In this document: positions 25,277 to 25,509 of the stretch, one piece after another
How the letters are laid out: every line of letters begins with the position of its first letter
Position numbering within the stretch: the first letter of the stretch is position 1
DNA from: an uncultured Solobacterium sp.
Lineage (GTDB): Bacteria > Bacillota_I > Bacilli_A > Erysipelotrichales > Erysipelotrichaceae
Direction: 5' to 3'
Length of the DNA: 25,509 nt
NCBI GenBank assembly: GCA_905194705.1
Contig: CAJJTI010000007.1
Location: forward strand, 1 to 25,509
Position numbers and translations under genes: made by a program
The notes under the pieces: generated by a model
What the model saw: the letters and a program-made list of their open reading frames with translations, nothing else
What the model was told of the DNA's origin: nothing
Databases searched by the model: none

Positions 25277-25509
25277 TTATTTACTAATAGATAATATTAT
25301 ATTCACTTTTTCAACTGTTAATCTTGTATATTTTGCAATTGTTTCAACAGGAATATTATCTTTTGACATTGCAAAAATCGTTTCTATCTTTTCATCGTGC
25401 TTTCCTTGTTCTAGGCCTTCATCATATCTTGTCTTGCCATATGCTTTCTCATTATATTCTGTTTCTAATATGGACATAACTGCACCTCTTTCTTTCATTA
25501 ACAGTTCAT
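25277..25509 (-). CDS. C-terminal fragment of an Rpn/PD-(D/E)XK nuclease family (putative transposase) protein, cut by window edge
   Basis: Only about 77 C-terminal codons are in the window; the frame stays open past the inner ATG at 25498 to the right edge, so the start is outside. The visible part resembles the tail of Rpn-type recombination-promoting nuclease/putative transposase proteins: a KERGAVMSILETEYNE helix, then YGKTRYDEGLEQGKHDEK, then a short helical domain (IPVETIAKYTRLTVEKVNII). The catalytic PD-(D/E)XK region is not visible, so the call rests on the tail pattern alone. Such genes often occur in many copies in gut Firmicutes. A long-stem terminator follows the stop. Confidence 0.7.
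   Translation of the reverse strand, partial: ELLMKERGAVMSILETEYNEKAYGKTRYDEGLEQGKHDEKIETIFAMSKDNIPVETIAKYTRLTVEKVNIILSISK

Overview
The window comes from an AT-rich, low-GC Gram-positive-type genome. TGA is used only as a stop, and Shine-Dalgarno sites are of the AGGAGG kind. Glycogen synthesis uses a GlgC/GlgD pair. Phosphoglycerate kinase carries a Mollicutes-like SHLGK variant. Together these suggest a gut Firmicute of the Erysipelotrichia type. That placement is inference from protein character, not a database result. The content is mostly core carbon metabolism. I saw no tRNA, rRNA, CRISPR array, prophage or insertion sequence, apart from the tail of an Rpn/transposase-like nuclease at the right edge.

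Layout. (1) Positions 2-3729, minus strand: a three-gene unit read as M19 dipeptidase, MalY/PatB-type C-S lyase, then a CBS-domain manganese pyrophosphatase whose C-terminus runs off the left edge. (2) Positions 3842-8633, plus strand: a MATE exporter overlapping a Cof-type HAD phosphatase, followed by an MBOAT/AlgI-like O-acyltransferase and an AlgX/AlgJ-like SGNH partner. It ends in a strong terminator whose stem includes the last codons. (3) Positions 8733-12164, minus strand: pgk-tpiA-eno, with its own promoter and a terminator shared with the convergent unit. (4) Positions 12313-25016, minus strand: a glycogen cluster read as pgm, glgP, pulA, DUF885 surface peptidase, ung, glgC, glgD, glgA, ending in a good terminator. 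(5) Positions 25277-25509, minus strand: the C-terminal end of an Rpn/PD-(D/E)XK-type protein.

How the genes work together. GlgC/GlgD make ADP-glucose and GlgA polymerises it. GlgP and type I pullulanase break glycogen down to glucose-1-phosphate and linear dextrins. Pgm joins glucose-1-P to glucose-6-P and so to glycolysis, three of whose enzymes lie next door. No branching enzyme (glgB) is in the window. Two cre-like sites, one upstream of pgm and one overlapping the -10 upstream of glgC, suggest CcpA-type catabolite control at two points of the cluster.

Nothing here looks clearly like an undescribed system. The most unusual signals are: probable leaderless or near-leaderless mRNAs for three genes around 3.7-6.1 kb; a membrane-anchored DUF885 peptidase and uracil-DNA glycosylase translationally linked inside the glycogen operon; an enolase with a duplicated insert and a Lys/Ala-rich tail; and several palindromes in intergenic gaps. 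No gene-free stretch exceeds 300 bases.
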